Assembly (NCBI RefSeq): GCF_000721935.1
Contig: NZ_KL585395.1
Coordinates: 8,078-14,123, forward strand
DNA: 6,046 bases
Source: Streptomyces sp. NRRL WC-3549
GTDB taxonomy: Bacteria; Actinomycetota; Actinomycetes; Streptomycetales; Streptomycetaceae
Reading direction: 5' to 3'
Shown here in pieces: positions 5,532 to 6,046 of the stretch. A model generated the notes under the pieces. It made no database searches and was not told where the DNA came from. It saw only the letters and a program-made list of their open reading frames with translations. Both the position numbers and the translations under genes were made by a program. Numbering within the stretch: position 1 is the first letter of the stretch; the number at the start of each line of letters is the position of its first letter.

Positions 5532-6046
5532 TCAGGCGGCGGCCGGAGCGGCCTCCGCGACCTGGCGGAGCACCTCGGTCAGCGAGGCGACGACCTCGGC
5601 GTCGTCGGCCGGGTGCGTCTCGGCGAAGCGGGTCACGGAGCCGGGGATGGACAGCTTCACATCGGCCAGCACCGCGCCACCGGCGACTCCGGCGGCCTTG
5701 CGGGCGTCGTCCTGGGCCCAGACGCCGCCGTACTGGCCGAAGGCGGTGCCGACCACGGCGACCGGCTTACCGGAGAGGGCACCGGCGCCGTAGGGGCGCG
5801 ACAGCCAGTCGATCGCGTTCTTCAGGACGGCCGGCATGGTGCCGTTGTACTCCGGCGAGAACAGCAGGAAGGCGTCGGCCCGGGCGGCCGTCTCGCGCAG
5901 CCGCACGGCCGCGGCCGGGACGCTGCCCTCGACGTCGAGGTCCTCGTTGTAGAAGGGCAGTTCGGCCAGCCCCTCGACGATCTCGACGGCGGAGCCCTCG
6001 GGCGCGTGCTTGGCGGCCGCCTCGGCGAGCTGGCGGTTGTGCGAGC
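5532..6046 (-). CDS. NAD(P)H-dependent FMN reductase (flavodoxin-like fold), N-terminus cut by window edge
   Basis: This is a soluble flavin-dependent oxidoreductase of the NADPH-dependent FMN reductase family (flavodoxin-like fold; relatives include chromate, azo and quinone reductases). It transfers electrons from NAD(P)H to FMN or to quinone-like or metal substrates. The last 170 residues are visible; about 10-20 N-terminal residues, including most of the first phosphate-binding loop (ending SHNRQL), lie beyond the edge. The key FMN-binding motif LLFSPEYNGTMPAVLKNAID is complete, followed by LSRPYGAGALSGKPVAVVG and GTAFGQYGG, which also contact the flavin in the family. The C-terminus ends in Ala-rich sequence and TGA at 5532. 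An internal GTG at 5906 is not the start, because clear family sequence continues upstream to the edge. The gene is convergent with the blaI-type gene, from which a strong hairpin separates it, so it is probably in a different transcription unit. The physiological substrate cannot be told from the sequence. Confidence 0.94.
   Translation of the reverse strand, partial: SHNRQLAEAAAKHAPEGSAVEIVEGLAELPFYNEDLDVEGSVPAAAVRLRETAARADAFLLFSPEYNGTMPAVLKNAIDWLSRPYGAGALSGKPVAVVGTAFGQYGGVWAQDDARKAAGVAGGAVLADVKLSIPGSVTRFAETHPADDAEVVASLTEVLRQVAEAAPAAA

Noticed and set aside
5532..5906. GTG at 5906 as the start of the flavin reductase
   Set aside because: Family-like sequence (SHNRQLAEAAAKHAP, then LPFYNEDLD) continues upstream in frame to the window edge, so the gene is cut, not short.
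1..6046. Mobile elements, CRISPR arrays, tRNA or rRNA genes
   Set aside because: I found no transposase-like protein, terminal repeats, regularly spaced repeats or RNA gene signatures on either strand.

Overview
The window is very GC-rich DNA (well above 65% by eye). Codons strongly favour G or C in the third position, and the genes use GTG and TTG as well as ATG starts. The families present (TerD paralogues, GlsB/YeaQ, a BlaI-type repressor, an MgtA-like P-type ATPase) fit Streptomyces or a close actinomycete. All names come from reading motifs by eye; no database search was run.

Left block (1-2879, minus strand). An ArsR/SmtB-type repressor (2493-2855, TTG start preferred) is followed by a large class III P-type ATPase of the MgtA/MgtB type that runs off the left edge (2500 to 1, 833 codons visible). 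The two genes overlap by eight bases (GTGGCTGA), so they very probably form one translationally coupled operon. The ATPase has the usual motifs: LTGES, TPEMLP, DKTGTLT, TGD and GDGVND.

Middle (2880-3406). A divergent intergenic region leads to a small plus-strand three-helix membrane protein of the GlsB/YeaQ/YmgE family. This region holds a TAGGAT -10 box and a perfect 12-bp palindrome (GATTGCGCAATC, 3062-3073) that covers the predicted transcription start. The palindrome is a good candidate operator, possibly for the ArsR protein.

Tellurium-resistance-type block (3478-4750, minus strand). A canonical TerD protein (4175-4750) is followed, after a gap containing a 20-bp perfect palindrome, by a TerZ-like paralogue (3478-4062). 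Divergent from terD is a BlaI/MecI-family repressor (4950-5333, plus). The only AT-rich island in the window lies between them and carries a dyad, CTACA-N4-TGTAG, of the kind BlaI proteins bind. Its position suggests that the repressor controls itself and the ter genes. No M56 (BlaR1-like) sensor peptidase gene is present in the window.

Right edge (5438-6046). A perfect 13-bp-stem hairpin separates blaI from a convergent minus-strand NAD(P)H-dependent FMN reductase whose N-terminus lies outside the window.

Taken together this looks like a metal, redox and envelope stress neighbourhood with two separate repressor-target modules: ArsR with MgtA-like ATPase (perhaps also GlsB), and BlaI with TerD/TerZ. 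The families are well known. The less ordinary points are the regulatory pairings and the two candidate operators.
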